Positions 1 through 7,509 of a DNA stretch of 64,000 bases are shown one piece after another. This DNA is from Pseudomonas brassicacearum (GTDB lineage Bacteria > Pseudomonadota > Gammaproteobacteria > Pseudomonadales > Pseudomonadaceae). A program made the translations under genes and the position numbers. The stretch is taken from positions 5,084,001 to 5,148,000 of the forward strand of contig NZ_CP045701.2 in NCBI RefSeq assembly GCF_009601685.2, given 5' to 3'. The notes under the pieces are model-generated. The model was not told the DNA's origin, did no database searches, and saw nothing but the letters and a program-made list of their open reading frames with translations. Position 1 is the first letter of the stretch. Each line of letters opens with the position of its first letter.

Positions 1-335
1 TTGAGGGCCAGCTTGCGGCTGATCTCCTCGGAGCGTAGCCAGCGACCATCGCGCAGGTCGGCGATGGCCCGGACCAGCGCCGGGGCATTCACATCAAAAC
101 CGTAGCCCAGTACGTGGATGGTTGCCCCACCCCAGGTACAGGACAACTCGACCCCGTTGACCAGCTGCATGCCCAGCGCCGTGGCGGCACTGCGGGCCTC
201 GTCGAGGCCTTCAAGGGTGTCGTGATCGGTCAGGGCCAGGACTCGCACGCCGTGCTCGAACGCCCGCGCCACCAGAACCGCAGGCGCCAGGGCGCCATCG
301 GAGGCCGTGCTATGGCAGTGCAAATCAACATTCAC
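1..335 (-). CDS. PHP-domain phosphoesterase (TrpH/RNase AM type), N-terminal part
   Basis: The reading frame runs off the left edge, so only about 111 N-terminal residues are present. From a GTG start it begins [18 protein letters not shown], the classic PHP-domain metal site (HCHS...SDG), followed by [11 protein letters not shown], the second PHP metal motif (TDHD). This is the TrpH/YciV family, which in E. coli acts as a 5'-nucleotidase and 5'-3' exonuclease on short RNAs. It is divergent from yciB, the arrangement I recall for PA3200/PA3201. The C-terminus is not in the window, so length cannot be judged. Confidence 0.85.
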   Translation of the reverse strand, partial: MNVDLHCHSTASDGALAPAVLVARAFEHGVRVLALTDHDTLEGLDEARSAATALGMQLVNGVELSCTWGGATIHVLGYGFDVNAPALVRAIADLRDGRWLRSEEISRKLAL

Positions 336-422
336 GAGAGTTTGTTACCTCAAATCAGCTGGCCCTATCGCGGCCAAGGATGTTTGTTATTATGCCGCCA
401 CATCCTGCTTCTGGCTGCCACT

Positions 423-1019
423 GTGAAACAATTCATCGACTTCATCCCGCTCCTGCTGTTTTTCATCGTCTACAAACTTGATCCCCGGGCCGTCGACATC
501 GCCGGTCATTCCTTGACTGTAGGCGGTATTTACAGCGCCACGGCAGTGCTGATCATCAGTTCCCTGGTGGTCTACGGCGCGCTGTTCGTGTCCCAGCGCA
601 AGCTCGAGAAGAGCCAGTGGCTGACCCTGATCGCCTGCCTCGTGTTCGGCAGCCTGACCCTGGCGTTCCACAGCGAAACCTTCCTCAAATGGAAGGCCCC
701 GGTGGTCAACTGGCTGTTCGCCCTGGCCTTCATCGGCAGCCACTTCGTCGGTGACCGCCTGCTGATCAAGCGCATCATGGGCCATGCCGTGAGCCTGCCG
801 GACCTGATCTGGACTCGCCTGAACATCGCCTGGATCGCTTTTTTCCTGTTCTGCGGCGCTGCCAACCTGTTCGTTGCGTTCACGTTCCAGGCCTACTGGG
901 TCGACTTCAAGGTCTTCGGTAGCCTGGGCATGACGCTGTTGTTCCTGATTGGCCAGGGTATCTACCTGTCCCGTCATCTGCATGATGCCGACCCCACCAC
1001 GCCAAAAACCGAGGACTGA
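423..1019 (+). CDS. yciB: Inner-membrane septation protein A family (YciB)
   Basis: A 198-residue, very hydrophobic protein starting [18 protein letters not shown]. The GTG at 423 is chosen because the family always begins with this [11 protein letters not shown] stretch. About five membrane segments follow, with the conserved features [17 protein letters not shown] and a C-terminal WVDFKVFGS. The family acts at the inner membrane in cell-envelope integrity and interacts with division and elongation proteins in enterobacteria. The frame stays open upstream to 114, but that part overlaps the PHP gene on the other strand and is unlikely to be translated. The yciI homologue follows after one base. 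Confidence 0.9.
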   Translation: MKQFIDFIPLLLFFIVYKLDPRAVDIAGHSLTVGGIYSATAVLIISSLVVYGALFVSQRKLEKSQWLTLIACLVFGSLTLAFHSETFLKWKAPVVNWLFALAFIGSHFVGDRLLIKRIMGHAVSLPDLIWTRLNIAWIAFFLFCGAANLFVAFTFQAYWVDFKVFGSLGMTLLFLIGQGIYLSRHLHDADPTTPKTED

Positions 1020-1020
1020 C

Positions 1021-1320
1021 ATGCTCTACGCAATCATTGCTACCGACGTCGCCAACTCCCTGGAAACACGCCAGGCCGCTCGTCCCGCGCACCTGGAGCG
1101 CCTGCAAAAACTCCAGGCCGAAGGCCGCGTAGTGCTGGCCGGCCCGCATCCGGCGGTGGACAGCAATGATCCGGGCGCCGCGGGTTTCAGTGGCAGCCTG
1201 ATGGTGGTCGAATTCGACTCCCTGGCCGCTGCACAAGCCTGGGCCGAGGCCGACCCGTTCGTTAAGGCCGGCGTCTATGCCAGCGTCGTGGTCAAGCCAT
1301 TCAAGCAAGTCATGCCGTAA
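1021..1320 (+). CDS. yciI: YciI-like protein
   Basis: A 99-residue alpha/beta-barrel dimeric protein of the YCII family: [17 protein letters not shown], a central GPHPA segment and [19 protein letters not shown]. The His-Asp pair typical of the family (GPHPAVD, and D in AEADPF) is present, but no substrate is established for YciI. The ATG at 1021 directly follows the yciB stop, so the two are almost certainly cotranscribed, as in many gammaproteobacteria. The longer frame opening at 949 overlaps yciB and is rejected. Confidence 0.88.
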   Translation: MLYAIIATDVANSLETRQAARPAHLERLQKLQAEGRVVLAGPHPAVDSNDPGAAGFSGSLMVVEFDSLAAAQAWAEADPFVKAGVYASVVVKPFKQVMP

Positions 1321-1427
1321 ATCCCCCGGGCGCGATGAGCCTTCGCGGCTCATTGCGTTCAGTTGCTCATTATTCTCGTTTGCCTGCCGATAACCTGTCT
1401 AATCTCGATTGGAATTCAGGAGTTGCA

Positions 1428-1838
1428 ATGCGCAAAGGTCCGTTGTGCCTGTTATTGGTCACGTTGGCGATCGGGGCACCCGCCCATGGCGAGGAGAGCA
1501 CCGAGGGCAATCATTCGACGCCTTTGTCCCTGAGTGCCGGCGGCCAGATCGCCGAACTGCAGCAACGCTTGAAAGACAGCGAACGCCAGCGCGAAGAACT
1601 GAGCAAGCAATTGCAAAGCGCCGGCAACGAACGCGAGAGCGCCTTGCTGGCCCGGTTGCGCCAGGAAAACCAGCGCCTGAAGCTGCAACTCAAGGAAGCC
1701 CAGGCAAGCCCCCTGCCGCGCCTGTTGACCGATCAACAGCAATGGTTTGTCATCGGTGCCGGGGTAGCGCTATTGGCCCTGCTCTGCGGTATCTTTGCCA
1801 GCGGTGGACGTAGACAACGTCGGCAATGGCTAAATTGA
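1428..1838 (+). CDS. Small secreted/anchored coiled-coil protein of unknown function
   Basis: 136 residues. A signal peptide (MRKGPLCLLLVTLAIGAPAHG) is followed by a roughly 60-residue heptad-rich coiled coil (IAELQQRLKDSERQREELSKQL and onward) and one C-terminal membrane helix (FVIGAGVALLALLCGIF) ending in a basic tail (GGRRQRRQWLN). The architecture resembles the SH3-anchor family (TIGR04211) without the SH3 domain, so a periplasmic rod tethered to the inner membrane is likely. The ATG at 1428 has a good ribosome-binding site (CAGGAG). It lies 7 bases upstream of cpxR and is probably in its operon, which hints at an envelope role; no function is assigned. Confidence 0.75.
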   Translation: MRKGPLCLLLVTLAIGAPAHGEESTEGNHSTPLSLSAGGQIAELQQRLKDSERQREELSKQLQSAGNERESALLARLRQENQRLKLQLKEAQASPLPRLLTDQQQWFVIGAGVALLALLCGIFASGGRRQRRQWLN

Positions 1839-1845
1839 GTGAGTC

Positions 1846-2523
1846 ATGAGCGAGCTGTTACTGATAGACGATGACCAGGAGCTGTGCGAGCTCCTCGTAA
1901 GCTGGTTAAGCCAGGAAGGTTTTCAGGTCCGTGCCTGTCACGATGGCCAAAGTGCCCGCAGGGCCCTGGCCGAAACCGCGCCGGCGGCCGTGGTACTGGA
2001 CGTGATGCTGCCCGACGGCAGTGGCCTGGAGCTGCTCAAGCAATTGCGTAGCGATCACCCGGAGCTGCCGGTGCTGATGCTGTCGGCCCGGGGTGAACCG
2101 CTGGACCGGATCCTCGGCCTGGAACTGGGCGCCGATGACTACCTGGCCAAGCCCTGCGACCCACGAGAACTGACCGCCCGCCTGCGCGCCGTGCTGCGCC
2201 GCAGCCACCCGACGGCCGTGTCCAGCCAGATCGAACTGGGTGACCTGACCTTCAGCCCGGTGCGTGGCGTGGTCAGCATCGATGAACAGGAACAGGCCCT
2301 CACCGTTTCCGAAAGCCGCCTGCTCGAAGCGTTGCTCAAGCAGCCGGGCGAGCCGCTGGACAAGCAGGAACTGGCGCAGATCGCCCTGGGCCGCAAGCTG
2401 ACCCTGTACGACCGCAGCCTCGACATGCACGTGAGTAACCTGCGCAAGAAAATCGGCCCCCACCCCGACGGCCGCCCGCGCATCGTGGCGCTGCGTAGCC
2501 GGGGTTACTACTACAGCCTTTAG
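1846..2523 (+). CDS. cpxR: CpxR-like response regulator (OmpR family)
   Basis: 225 residues. The receiver domain (1-115) has the acidic pocket D8/D9, phospho-acceptor Asp52 in VVLDVMLPDGSG, the switch Ser80 and Lys102 (LAKPCDP). The C-terminal winged-helix DNA-binding domain carries the OmpR-family signature RSLDMHVSNLRKKIG and ends RSRGYYYSL. The DMHVSNLRKK and GYYY endings fit CpxR better than PhoB or OmpR. It sits upstream of a CpxP-like gene and a CpxA-like kinase, and a CpxR-type direct repeat lies in the next intergenic region. PAO1 appears to have the same order (PA3204-PA3206). Confidence 0.88.
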   Translation: MSELLLIDDDQELCELLVSWLSQEGFQVRACHDGQSARRALAETAPAAVVLDVMLPDGSGLELLKQLRSDHPELPVLMLSARGEPLDRILGLELGADDYLAKPCDPRELTARLRAVLRRSHPTAVSSQIELGDLTFSPVRGVVSIDEQEQALTVSESRLLEALLKQPGEPLDKQELAQIALGRKLTLYDRSLDMHVSNLRKKIGPHPDGRPRIVALRSRGYYYSL

Positions 2524-2540
2524 GGCACTACGCCGCTGGG

Positions 2541-2630
2541 CTGTGGGAGCAAAGCTTGCTCGCGATGCAGGCGCCTGGGTTCCCTTGGAGACCGCGTTAT
2601 CTTCATCGCGGGCAAGCCTTGCTCCCACAG
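2541..2630. repeat. REP-A palindrome pair (REPIN)
   Basis: Two inverted copies of the Pseudomonas REP core CTGTGGGAGC-AAAGCTTGCTCGCGAT flank a short spacer, ending GCAAGCCTTGCTCCCACAG. The same family recurs at 17957, 22597, 36956, 49708, 51610, 55248 and 61974. Such elements are non-autonomous and are mobilised by RAYT transposases encoded elsewhere in Pseudomonas genomes. Confidence 0.85.
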
Positions 2631-2678
2631 GGCTGTGTGTCCGGCCCTGCAGATTTGTCAGGTCCGCACCAAAACGTC

Positions 2679-2694
2679 TTTACCCAAGCTTTAC
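2679..2694 (-). promoter_or_regulatory. Putative CpxR box upstream of the cpxP-like gene
   Basis: Read on the minus strand this is GTAAA-N6-GTAAA, matching the CpxR consensus (two GTAAA half-sites separated by 4-8 bases). It lies 82 bases before the cpxP-like ATG and downstream of cpxR, where an autoregulated Cpx promoter would be expected. This is inferred from motif and position only. Confidence 0.55.
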
Positions 2695-2776
2695 CCACCC
2701 CTGACCGCCGCTGACCTTGATCTCCGTAATCTGTACTCATCCGGAACTGACCGGGAATGAGACAAGGAGACACACC

Positions 2777-3214
2777 ATGCGCAAGACCCTTATCGCTCTG
2801 ATGTTCGCTGCCGCCCTGCCGACCGTCGCCATGGCCATGCCTGGAGACGCCGGCCCGATGGGTCCGATGGACGGCCCGCGCCACGGCGGCATGATGCATG
2901 ACAAAGGCCCGTACAGCGAACTGGACCTGAGCCGCGAACAACGCCAGCAGATTCGCCGGATCATGGGCGAACAGCGCCACGAACAACGCGAACTGGTAGA
3001 CAAGTACCTGGCCAAGCTGTCGCCAGCCGACCAGAAAGCCATGCAGGACGAAATGCAAGCCCGGCATCAGAAGATCGATGCCCAGATTCGCGGCCTGTTG
3101 AAGCCTGAGCAACAGAAAGAGTTCGACGCGATCCAGAAGAAACAGGCCGAGCGTCGCGCCGAGTGGGCTGAGTTCAAGGCCTGGAAAGCGCAACAGCCGC
3201 AAAAAGCGCAATAA
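2777..3214 (+). CDS. CpxP/Spy-like periplasmic protein (LTxxQ family)
   Basis: 145 residues. A signal peptide (MRKTLIALMFAAALPTVAMA) is followed by a Met/Gly/His-rich linker and a helical domain with two LTxxQ-like motifs (LSREQ and LKPEQ). In enterobacteria CpxP binds the CpxA sensor domain and damps signalling, and Spy is a periplasmic chaperone. Placement between cpxR and cpxA supports a CpxP role here. The His/Met-rich stretch (GPRHGGMMHDKGP) could bind copper or other metals, which is an inference. The ATG at 2777 has an AAGGAG site; an upstream in-frame start at 2717 would bury the signal peptide. Confidence 0.78.
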   Translation: MRKTLIALMFAAALPTVAMAMPGDAGPMGPMDGPRHGGMMHDKGPYSELDLSREQRQQIRRIMGEQRHEQRELVDKYLAKLSPADQKAMQDEMQARHQKIDAQIRGLLKPEQQKEFDAIQKKQAERRAEWAEFKAWKAQQPQKAQ

Positions 3215-3229
3215 TGCACTGAAGCCCCC

Positions 3230-3262
3230 AGCCCAACGGCAAGTCGCCGTTGGGCTTTCTTT
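3230..3262 (+). terminator. Hairpin between the cpxP-like gene and cpxA
   Basis: Stem GCCCAACGGC/GCCGTTGGGC with an AAGTC-type loop, followed by TTTCTTTGTTTTC. It lies in the 65-base gap before cpxA and could act as a partial terminator, giving more cpxP than cpxA transcript. Confidence 0.6.
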
Positions 3263-3279
3263 GTTTTCGAGGATTTACC

Positions 3280-4620
3280 GTGCGTTCATTGTTCTGGCGC
3301 ATCCTGGCCAGTTTCTGGCTGGCCATCGCCCTGGTTGCAGGGCTTTCACTCTTGATGGGCCACATGCTCAATCAGGACGCTTGGATCCTCAGTCGCCACC
3401 CAGGCCTCAACACCCTGCCCGAAGAGTGGACACAAACCTACGAAAGCCAGGGTGAGGATGCCGCCCAGGACATCCTGCAACAGCGCAAGCGCCAGTATCA
3501 CGTCGACGTCCAAGTGTTCAATGGAAGCGGCGACCCGGTGGTGCGCGGCACCTTCCCACATCGCGCCGCAGCCTTCGAGGCTAGGCAGAACAACAACGAG
3601 CGACGCCTGCCCTGGCGGCGGCTGACCGACGAATTCACCAGTGCAAAAACCGGTGACACGTATCTGTTCATCTACCGCATCCCCCATCCCGAACTCGACG
3701 CCTGGCACCGCGACAGCCTGCTCTGGCCCATCAGTGCGCTAGGGATCGCGCTGGTGGTGCTGACATTGTTCAGCCTGTTGGTGACGCTTTCCATCACCCG
3801 CCCGCTGAGTCGCCTGCGCGGCGCAGTGCATGACCTGGGCCAGGCCGCCTATCAGCAGAACAGTCTCGCCAAGCTGGCCAACCGGCGGGATGAGTTCGGC
3901 GTACTGGCCACTGACTTCAACCGCATGGGCGCGCGCCTGCAAAGCTTGATCGCCAGCCAGCGACAACTGCTGCGCGACGTGTCCCATGAACTGCGCTCGC
4001 CCCTGGCCCGGCTGCGCATTGCCCTGGCATTGGCCGAACGGGCCAGCCCCGAGGAGCGTGAAAGGCTCTGGCCGCGCCTGACCCGCGAATGCGATCGCCT
4101 GGAAGCGCTGATCAGTGAAATCCTGGTGTTGGCCCGGGTCGATGCCGACAACGCCAGCGCCGAAGAGGTGGAACTCAACGGCTTGCTGGTCACCCTGCAA
4201 AAAGATGCGCAACTGGCCTCACCGGAACAAACCGTGCAGCTCGAAACCGAGGCGGACCTGACCCTCAAGGGCTGGCCGACCATGATCGAGCGCGCGGTGG
4301 ACAACCTGCTGCGCAACGCCCAGCGCTTCAATCCGGCCGGGCAATCGATCGAGATGCGCGCGGCGCGCCAGGGCGAACGGATCCTGATCAGTGTGCGCGA
4401 CCATGGGCCAGGTGTTGCGGCCGAACACCTGGGGCAATTGGGCGAACCGTTCTACCGCGCACCCGGCCAGACCGCCGCCGGTCACGGCCTGGGCCTGGCC
4501 ATCGCACGCCGTGCCGCCGAACGCCATGGCGGCACCCTGGTGCTGGGCAATCATCCCGACGGCGGGTTCATCGCGACGCTGGAGTTGCCGTTGGTGCCGG
4601 GGGCTGTCGTCCAGCCTTAA
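3280..4620 (+). CDS. cpxA: CpxA-like sensor histidine kinase
   Basis: 446 residues from a GTG at 3280, preceded by CGAGGA. The kinase has a membrane helix near residues 7-27 and a periplasmic sensor of about 120 residues. A second helix (LWPISALGIALVVLTLFSLL) leads into a HAMP domain. The HisKA box is RDVSHELRSPLARLRI, followed by the N box (VDNLLRNAQRFN), the G1 box (DHGPGV) and the G2 box (GHGLGLAIARR). It would autophosphorylate on the H-box histidine and signal to the CpxR-like regulator upstream. The frame stays open to 3250, but those codons lie in the terminator hairpin, so the GTG is preferred. Confidence 0.87.
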   Translation: MRSLFWRILASFWLAIALVAGLSLLMGHMLNQDAWILSRHPGLNTLPEEWTQTYESQGEDAAQDILQQRKRQYHVDVQVFNGSGDPVVRGTFPHRAAAFEARQNNNERRLPWRRLTDEFTSAKTGDTYLFIYRIPHPELDAWHRDSLLWPISALGIALVVLTLFSLLVTLSITRPLSRLRGAVHDLGQAAYQQNSLAKLANRRDEFGVLATDFNRMGARLQSLIASQRQLLRDVSHELRSPLARLRIALALAERASPEERERLWPRLTRECDRLEALISEILVLARVDADNASAEEVELNGLLVTLQKDAQLASPEQTVQLETEADLTLKGWPTMIERAVDNLLRNAQRFNPAGQSIEMRAARQGERILISVRDHGPGVAAEHLGQLGEPFYRAPGQTAAGHGLGLAIARRAAERHGGTLVLGNHPDGGFIATLELPLVPGAVVQP

Positions 4621-4629
4621 GGCACCACA

Positions 4630-4860
4630 CTGTAGGAGCTGCCGAAGGCTGCGATCTTTTGATCTTGATCTTGATCTTGATCTTGATCTTGATCTTGATC
4701 TTGATCTTGATCTTGATCTTGATCTTCTGATCTTCTGATCTTTCACTCCAGATTCAATTGTCTGGGGCAAGATCGCAGCCTCGTTGCACTCGTCAGCTCC
4801 TACACAGCTCCTACACATCTCCTACACATCTCCTACACCGCTCCTACACCGCTGCGACAC
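4630..4860. repeat. REP-B element with expanded loop and arm
   Basis: The left arm TGTAGGAGCTGCCGAAGGCT-GCGATCTTTT pairs with the right arm AAGATCGCAGCCTCGTTGCA-CTCGTCAGCTCCTACA. The loop holds a long hexamer microsatellite (see 4661). The right arm end is followed by further near-copies of CTCCTACAC(A/C) spaced 12-13 bases up to about 4855. Together with ordinary sequence to 4986 this fills the 366-base gap between cpxA and the di-haem gene; I see no gene in it. An AT-rich stretch around 4908-4930 could hold the next promoter. Confidence 0.8.
4661..4726. repeat. Eleven perfect tandem copies of GATCTT
   Basis: Counting directly, 66 bases are made of 11 uninterrupted GATCTT units, continued by two imperfect units (CTGATCTT-type) to about 4742. 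It lies inside the loop of a REP-B element. Open frames here encode Asp-Leu or Arg-Ser dipeptide repeats and are not genes. Confidence 0.97.
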
Positions 4861-4986
4861 AGCCCTTCCTACGCAGTGTCAGAATCATGCAGCCTCCTTC
4901 AAACCAAACGATAATTCCTCTTATTCAAACTGCCCCGCCCTGTTAGACTTTGCGCCCTCGTTTTCACTCATCTCCCAGGACGCCCG

Positions 4987-6414
4987 ATGCCGTCGTTGCC
5001 TCTTCGTTTATGTGCGCTGTTCATGGCCCTGGGCTTGAGCGCCTGCGATGATGCCCCGCGTTTTACCCAGGCCGAACCGGGTGAAGCCCGTTCCGGTGGC
5101 GCCGCGACGGTACGCAAGACGGATCAGAACGCCTTTTCCCTGCCCTCGGCCAACCTGCCGCCCTCGCGCCGTGTGGATTTCAGCGTCGGCAACAGTTTCT
5201 TCCGCAGCCCTTGGGTGATCGCCCCCGCGACCACCACCGCCCGCGACGGCCTCGGGCCCTTGTTCAATACCAACGCCTGCCAGAACTGCCATATCAAGGA
5301 CGGTCGCGGCCACCCGCCAGCACCGGACGCGCCCACCGCAGTATCGATGCTGGTACGCCTGTCGATCCCCGACGCGCCGCCTTACGCCAAGGTCATCGAA
5401 CAACTGGGGGTGGTGCCGGAACCGGTTTACGGCGGGCAGTTGCAAGACATGTCCGTGCCCGGCGTCGCCCCCGAAGGCAAAGTGCGGGTCGATTACACGA
5501 AGGTTCCGGTGCGCTTCAAGGACGGCACCGTCGTGGAACTGCGCAAGCCGGATTTGCAGATCACCCAACTGGCCTATGGGCCGATGCACCCGGACACGCG
5601 TTTTTCCGCCCGCGTCGCCCCGCCGATGATCGGCCTTGGGCTGCTGGAGGCCATCCCTGACGAGGCCATCCTGGCAAACGCCGAAGCCCAGGCCCGGGAG
5701 AAAAACGGCATCGCCGGGCGTCCCAACCAGGTTTGGGACGATGTCCAGCAAAAAACCGTCCTTGGACGGTTTGGCTGGAAGGCCGGACAGCCCAACCTCA
5801 ACCAACAGAACGTCCACGCGTTCTCTGGAGACATGGGCCTGACGACAAGCCTGCGGCCCTTCGACGATTGCACCCAGACCCAGGTCGACTGCAAGCGCGC
5901 GCCCAGCGGCAATGGCCCGGACGGCGAACCGGAAGTCAGCGACAACATCCTGCGACTGGTGCTGTTCTATAGCCGCAACCTCGCCGTACCGGCCCGGCGC
6001 GAGGTGAGTTCACCCCAGGTACTGGCGGGCAAGAATCTGTTCTTCCAGGCCGGTTGCCAGTCCTGCCACACACCGAAATACACCACCTCCGCCAACGCCG
6101 CCGAACCGGAGTTGGCGAACCAGGTCATCCGCCCTTACACCGACCTGCTGTTGCACGACATGGGCGAAGGCCTGGCGGACAACCGCAGCGAATTCAAGGC
6201 CAGCGGCCGTGACTGGCGAACCCCGCCACTGTGGGGCATCGGCCTGACCGAAACCGTCAACGGCCACACCCAGTTCCTGCATGACGGCCGGGCCCGCAAC
6301 CTGCTCGAAGCCGTGCTGTGGCATGGCGGCGAGGCACAAGCGGCGCAGCGCCAGGTTTTAGCGTTCAATGCCGAGCAGCGCACTGCGTTGCTGGCCTTTC
6401 TGAATTCCCTTTAA
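4987..6414 (+). CDS. Di-haem c-type cytochrome oxidoreductase family lipoprotein (DUF1111)
   Basis: 475 residues with a lipoprotein signal (LSACDD lipobox). There are two covalent haem c sites: C98-Q-N-C101-H102 and C357-Q-S-C360-H361. The family (predicted thiol oxidoreductases, COG3488) is periplasmic and related to di-haem peroxidases. It leads an operon with an imelysin-like protein and a DUF1513 protein. In PAO1 the equivalent block (PA4371-PA4373, from memory) follows icmP, a second imelysin gene, which is not upstream here. Substrate is unknown; the association with imelysins and iron uptake suggests an iron- or redox-linked role. Confidence 0.82.
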   Translation: MPSLPLRLCALFMALGLSACDDAPRFTQAEPGEARSGGAATVRKTDQNAFSLPSANLPPSRRVDFSVGNSFFRSPWVIAPATTTARDGLGPLFNTNACQNCHIKDGRGHPPAPDAPTAVSMLVRLSIPDAPPYAKVIEQLGVVPEPVYGGQLQDMSVPGVAPEGKVRVDYTKVPVRFKDGTVVELRKPDLQITQLAYGPMHPDTRFSARVAPPMIGLGLLEAIPDEAILANAEAQAREKNGIAGRPNQVWDDVQQKTVLGRFGWKAGQPNLNQQNVHAFSGDMGLTTSLRPFDDCTQTQVDCKRAPSGNGPDGEPEVSDNILRLVLFYSRNLAVPARREVSSPQVLAGKNLFFQAGCQSCHTPKYTTSANAAEPELANQVIRPYTDLLLHDMGEGLADNRSEFKASGRDWRTPPLWGIGLTETVNGHTQFLHDGRARNLLEAVLWHGGEAQAAQRQVLAFNAEQRTALLAFLNSL

Positions 6415-6442
6415 ACGCCTTTTCCAGAAGTGGGAGCACGAC

Positions 6443-7507
6443 ATGTTCCGTCCCAAGCTGTTGTTCACCAGCCTCGCCGCCATCGCCCTAGGCGCCTGCT
6501 CGCCCCAGGACCCGCAAGCGGTCACCTCGGCCGCCATCGCCAAGCAAGTGATCCTGCCGACCTACAGCCGCTGGGTCGATGCCGACCGGCAACTGGCGAC
6601 CAGCGCCCTGGCGTTCTGCCAAGGCAAGGAAAACCTGGAAACCGCCCGCGCCGATTTCCTCAAGGCGCAAAAAGCCTGGGCCGAGCTGCAACCGCTGCTG
6701 ATCGGTCCGCTGGCCGAGGGCAACCGCGCCTGGCAGGTGCAGTTCTGGCCGGACAAGAAAAACCTGGTGGGCCGTCAGGTCGAGCAATTGGTCAACAGCC
6801 AGCCACAGATCGACGCCGCTGGCCTGGCCAAGTCCAGTGTCGTGGTCCAGGGCCTCTCGGCCTATGAATACCTGCTGTTCGACGCCAAGATCGACATGGC
6901 CGACAGCACGCAAAAAGCCAAGTACTGCCCGCTGCTCACCGCCATCGGCGAACGCCAGAAACAACTGGCCGAAGATATCCTGTCGCGCTGGAACACCAAC
7001 GACGGCATGCTCGCCCAGATGAGCAAGTTCCCCAACCAGCGCTACGCCGATTCCCACGAGGCCATCGCCGATCTGCTGCGGGTCCAGGTCACCGCCCTGG
7101 ATACGCTGAAGAAAAAACTCGGCACACCGATGGGCCGCCAGAGCAAAGGCGTGCCACAGCCGTTCCAGGCCGATGCCTGGCGCAGCCAGTCGTCGTTGCA
7201 GGGCCTGGAGGCCAGCCTGAGCGCAGCGAAAACCGTCTGGGCAGGCGTGGACAACAAGGGTCTGCGCGGCCTGTTGCCAAGCGACCAGAAGCCACTGGCC
7301 GACAAGATCGATGCCGCCTACGATGCCTCCTTGAAGTTGTTCGCCAGCAGCCAGCGTTCGCTGATCGAAATGCTCAACGATGACGCCGGGCGCCAGCAAC
7401 TCAACGATTTGTATGACAGCCTCAACGTCGTCCATCGCCTGCACGAGGGCGAACTGGCCAAGGCGTTGGGCATTCAACTGGGCTTCAATGCCAACGACGG
7501 TGACTGA
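6443..7507 (+). CDS. Imelysin-like lipoprotein (peptidase M75 superfamily)
   Basis: 354 residues with a lipoprotein signal (LGACSPQ). The imelysin domain has the characteristic YSRW near the N-terminus and a duplicated helical fold (FLKAQKAWAELQPLLIGPL, ALDTLKKKLGTPMGRQ). The family motif GxHxxE is changed to GLSAYE (Gly137-Ser139-Glu142), so the histidine is missing. This argues against the IcmP-type metalloprotease activity and for a binding role, as proposed for other imelysin-like proteins tied to iron uptake. It lies 28 bases after the di-haem gene and two bases before the next gene. Confidence 0.82.
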   Translation: MFRPKLLFTSLAAIALGACSPQDPQAVTSAAIAKQVILPTYSRWVDADRQLATSALAFCQGKENLETARADFLKAQKAWAELQPLLIGPLAEGNRAWQVQFWPDKKNLVGRQVEQLVNSQPQIDAAGLAKSSVVVQGLSAYEYLLFDAKIDMADSTQKAKYCPLLTAIGERQKQLAEDILSRWNTNDGMLAQMSKFPNQRYADSHEAIADLLRVQVTALDTLKKKLGTPMGRQSKGVPQPFQADAWRSQSSLQGLEASLSAAKTVWAGVDNKGLRGLLPSDQKPLADKIDAAYDASLKLFASSQRSLIEMLNDDAGRQQLNDLYDSLNVVHRLHEGELAKALGIQLGFNANDGD

Positions 7508-7509
7508 TC

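Noticed and set aside
4219..4818. Minus-strand open frame encoding a long Arg-Ser repeat, and a plus-strand Asp-Leu repeat frame
   Set aside because: Both are translations of the GATCTT microsatellite in the REP-B loop and overlap cpxA; no gene character.
4600..5000. Possible icmP remnant before the di-haem gene
   Set aside because: Only repeat sequence and ordinary intergenic DNA are visible; no imelysin-like codons in any frame.
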